Assembly (NCBI GenBank): GCA_021823905.1
Contig: JAKALX010000290.1
Coordinates: 1-5,247, forward strand
Source: Chloroflexota bacterium
GTDB lineage: Bacteria > Chloroflexota > Dehalococcoidia > Tepidiformales > Tepidiformaceae
Direction of reading: 5' to 3'
DNA length: 5,247 nucleotides
The notes below the pieces were generated by a model. It ran no database searches. It saw nothing but the letters and a program-made list of their open reading frames with translations, and was not told the origin of the DNA. This document shows, one piece after another, positions 4,522 through 5,247 of the stretch. The translations under genes were made by a program, and so were the position numbers. Numbering within the stretch: the stretch's first letter is position 1; each line of letters opens with the position of its first letter.

Positions 4522-4603
4522 CGTGACCCGGGTCCTCGACCTGGCGCGCCAACACGAGTTCGTGCTCTTGAGGACGTGGAATGAGTACTTCAGCCGTCGA
4601 TGA
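4520..4603 (+). pseudogene. C-terminal remnant of a DUF4160 gene
   Basis: In the frame ending at TGA 4601-4603, the text after the first DUF2442 stop reads DVTRVLDLARQHEFVLL followed by RTWNEYFSRR. The pattern of a helix with LL, then W-NEYF and a short basic end, is the closing signature of DUF4160 proteins (as in ...ENxxxLLExWxEYF). No DUF4160 N-terminus (the PPHVHV-type segment) is found upstream in any frame, so at most the last ~27 codons remain. The remnant contains the SD (GAGG, 4570-4573) of the next gene and overlaps its start by 23 bases, as in an intact overlapping DUF4160-DUF2442 pair. The call rests on a short motif recognised by eye. Confidence 0.6.
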
Positions 4604-4868
4604 CCGTCCTCCCGTGAAGGCAGTTCGCGCTGACGTGGCGGGAAGCGTCCTCACCGTCGAGCTTTCGGACGGGCGGGCAATCCGAGTTGATCTCGATGTG
4701 GTTCGCGCCCTGCACTGGCTGAGAGACGCCGACGCGGCGAAGCGATCGCACTGGGAGATAGAGCCGCACGGGTTCGCGGTGTACTGGCCCGAATTGGATG
4801 ACGGAGTTGAGGTGCGCCACCTGCTCGACCCGCTCGCGCTGGCGCCAGGTCGCCCGGCGGCAAGTTAG
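4581..4868 (+). CDS. DUF2442 domain protein, second copy (W-I--HG--VYWPELDD subtype)
   Basis: This 95-residue protein belongs to the other common DUF2442 form. It has VKAVRADVAGSVLTVELSDGR (12-32), RVDLDVVRALHWL (35-47), HWEIEPHGFAVYWPELDDGVEVRHLL (57-82) and a Pro/Ala tail. The segment with W, then H-G, then YWPELDD and LL is the family's closing signature. It shares little direct identity with the upstream copy, which has WPNGADF instead, so the pair is not a recent duplication. The ATG at 4581 has GAGG at 4570-4573, inside the DUF4160 remnant. In comparable genomes this subtype typically follows DUF4160, so the remnant probably marks its lost partner. Function unknown. Its stop lies 31 bases from the end of the convergent hydrolase gene. 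Confidence 0.82.
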   Translation: MSTSAVDDRPPVKAVRADVAGSVLTVELSDGRAIRVDLDVVRALHWLRDADAAKRSHWEIEPHGFAVYWPELDDGVEVRHLLDPLALAPGRPAAS

Positions 4869-4882
4869 GCGGAGCGACCTGG
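4845..4882. terminator. Inverted repeat between convergent genes
   Basis: CCAGGTCGC (4845-4853) and GCGACCTGG (4874-4882) are perfect 9-base inverted copies around a 20-base loop. They span the stop codon of the second DUF2442 gene and reach into the 31-base gap before the end of the convergent hydrolase gene. The site suits a two-way terminator, but the loop is long, one arm is coding and no clear T-run follows. Confidence 0.35.
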
Positions 4883-4899
4883 GCAGCCAGTCGACGAAC

Positions 4900-5247
4900 C
4901 TATTTCTTCCCGAGCTGCGCGTCGAAGAAGTCGGCAATCAGCTTCGAGATTTCTGACCGACTGGGGCTCATCGCGCCTTTGCCGGCGGGGGCGAAGCCGT
5001 GGCCCGCGTGCCTCACGACGGTGAGGGTTGCGGGGACGCCGGCGTTGCGGAGCGTGCCGTAGAGTTCCTGCGACTGGCTGAGGGGTACGAGCGCGTCCTG
5101 ATCGCCGTGGAGGATCAGGAGCGGAGGATCGTCTTTCGAGACGTACGTGACGGGGCTGAAGGCTTTCACCGCGGTTGACGTGCGGTCGCTGGTCCCGGCC
5201 ACGCTGTTCAGAAGCTGGCTGCCGCCGCCCTCGAAGGCCGAGGTGAA
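4900..5247 (-). CDS. Alpha/beta hydrolase (prolyl-oligopeptidase/BD-FAE-like), C-terminal part
   Basis: The frame is open from the right edge of the window, so the N-terminal part with the nucleophile Ser lies outside. The 115 visible residues include FSPVTYVSKDDPPLLILHGDQDALVPL, where D51 (numbering from the window edge) in HGDQD is the expected catalytic Asp. Next comes SQELYGTLRNAGVPATLTVV and the catalytic His region RHAGHGF (H83), ending in a helix (IADFFDAQL). This is the C-terminal third of a secreted-type or intracellular esterase/peptidase fold of the kind annotated as BD-FAE or S9-like. The substrate cannot be told from this part. An internal GTG at 5200-5202 is not taken as the start because homologous text (FEGGGSQLLNS) continues upstream. 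It converges on the DUF2442 gene and is probably an unrelated unit. Confidence 0.85.
   Translation of the reverse strand, partial: FTSAFEGGGSQLLNSVAGTSDRTSTAVKAFSPVTYVSKDDPPLLILHGDQDALVPLSQSQELYGTLRNAGVPATLTVVRHAGHGFAPAGKGAMSPSRSEISKLIADFFDAQLGKK

Overview
The window is a GC-rich bacterial segment. Its codon use, Thr/Pro/Ala-rich surface linker, Cys-paired secreted repeats and small stress-type membrane proteins suit Chloroflexota or Actinomycetota. That is an inference from style; there is no rRNA or other marker gene to fix the taxon.

Left block (1-3084, + strand): the 3' end of a CsbD-like stress protein, then a 317-base gap that holds hairpins and a possible sigma-B-type promoter. Four genes follow on the same strand: a GlsB/YeaQ/YmgE-type three-helix membrane protein (468-755), a DUF6458-like two-helix membrane protein (807-1025), a secreted or surface-anchored protein with alternating Cys-pair repeats, a Thr/Pro linker and an LPPATG-type C-terminal anchor (1107-2255), and a membrane-anchored FGPEY-type protein of unknown function (2372-2950). 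The block ends in a start codon with a good ribosome binding site and ten hydrophobic codons (3052-3084), cut by an insertion sequence. The cluster reads as an envelope/stress operon or regulon. The two larger genes start with near-identical hairpin + Shine-Dalgarno + ATG segments, the most unusual regulatory feature seen.

Middle (3079-4212): a complete IS630-family element with an intact DDE transposase on the minus strand, 22-bp imperfect terminal inverted repeats (18/22) and TA duplications inside a CTAG target. Its transposase stop codon is completed by target DNA.

Right block (4215-5247): two DUF2442-type proteins of different subtypes on the + strand. Between them lies what looks like the last ~27 codons of a DUF4160 gene, whose end overlaps the second DUF2442 start. 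This suggests a decayed DUF4160-DUF2442 pair next to a second DUF2442 gene. Converging from the right edge is the C-terminal part of an alpha/beta hydrolase (prolyl-oligopeptidase/BD-FAE-like) with its catalytic Asp and His visible.

No tRNA, rRNA, CRISPR array or phage gene was seen. The best candidates for undescribed biology are the duplicated hairpin-start module, the Cys-repeat surface protein within a stress cluster, and the tandem DUF2442 arrangement with its DUF4160 remnant.
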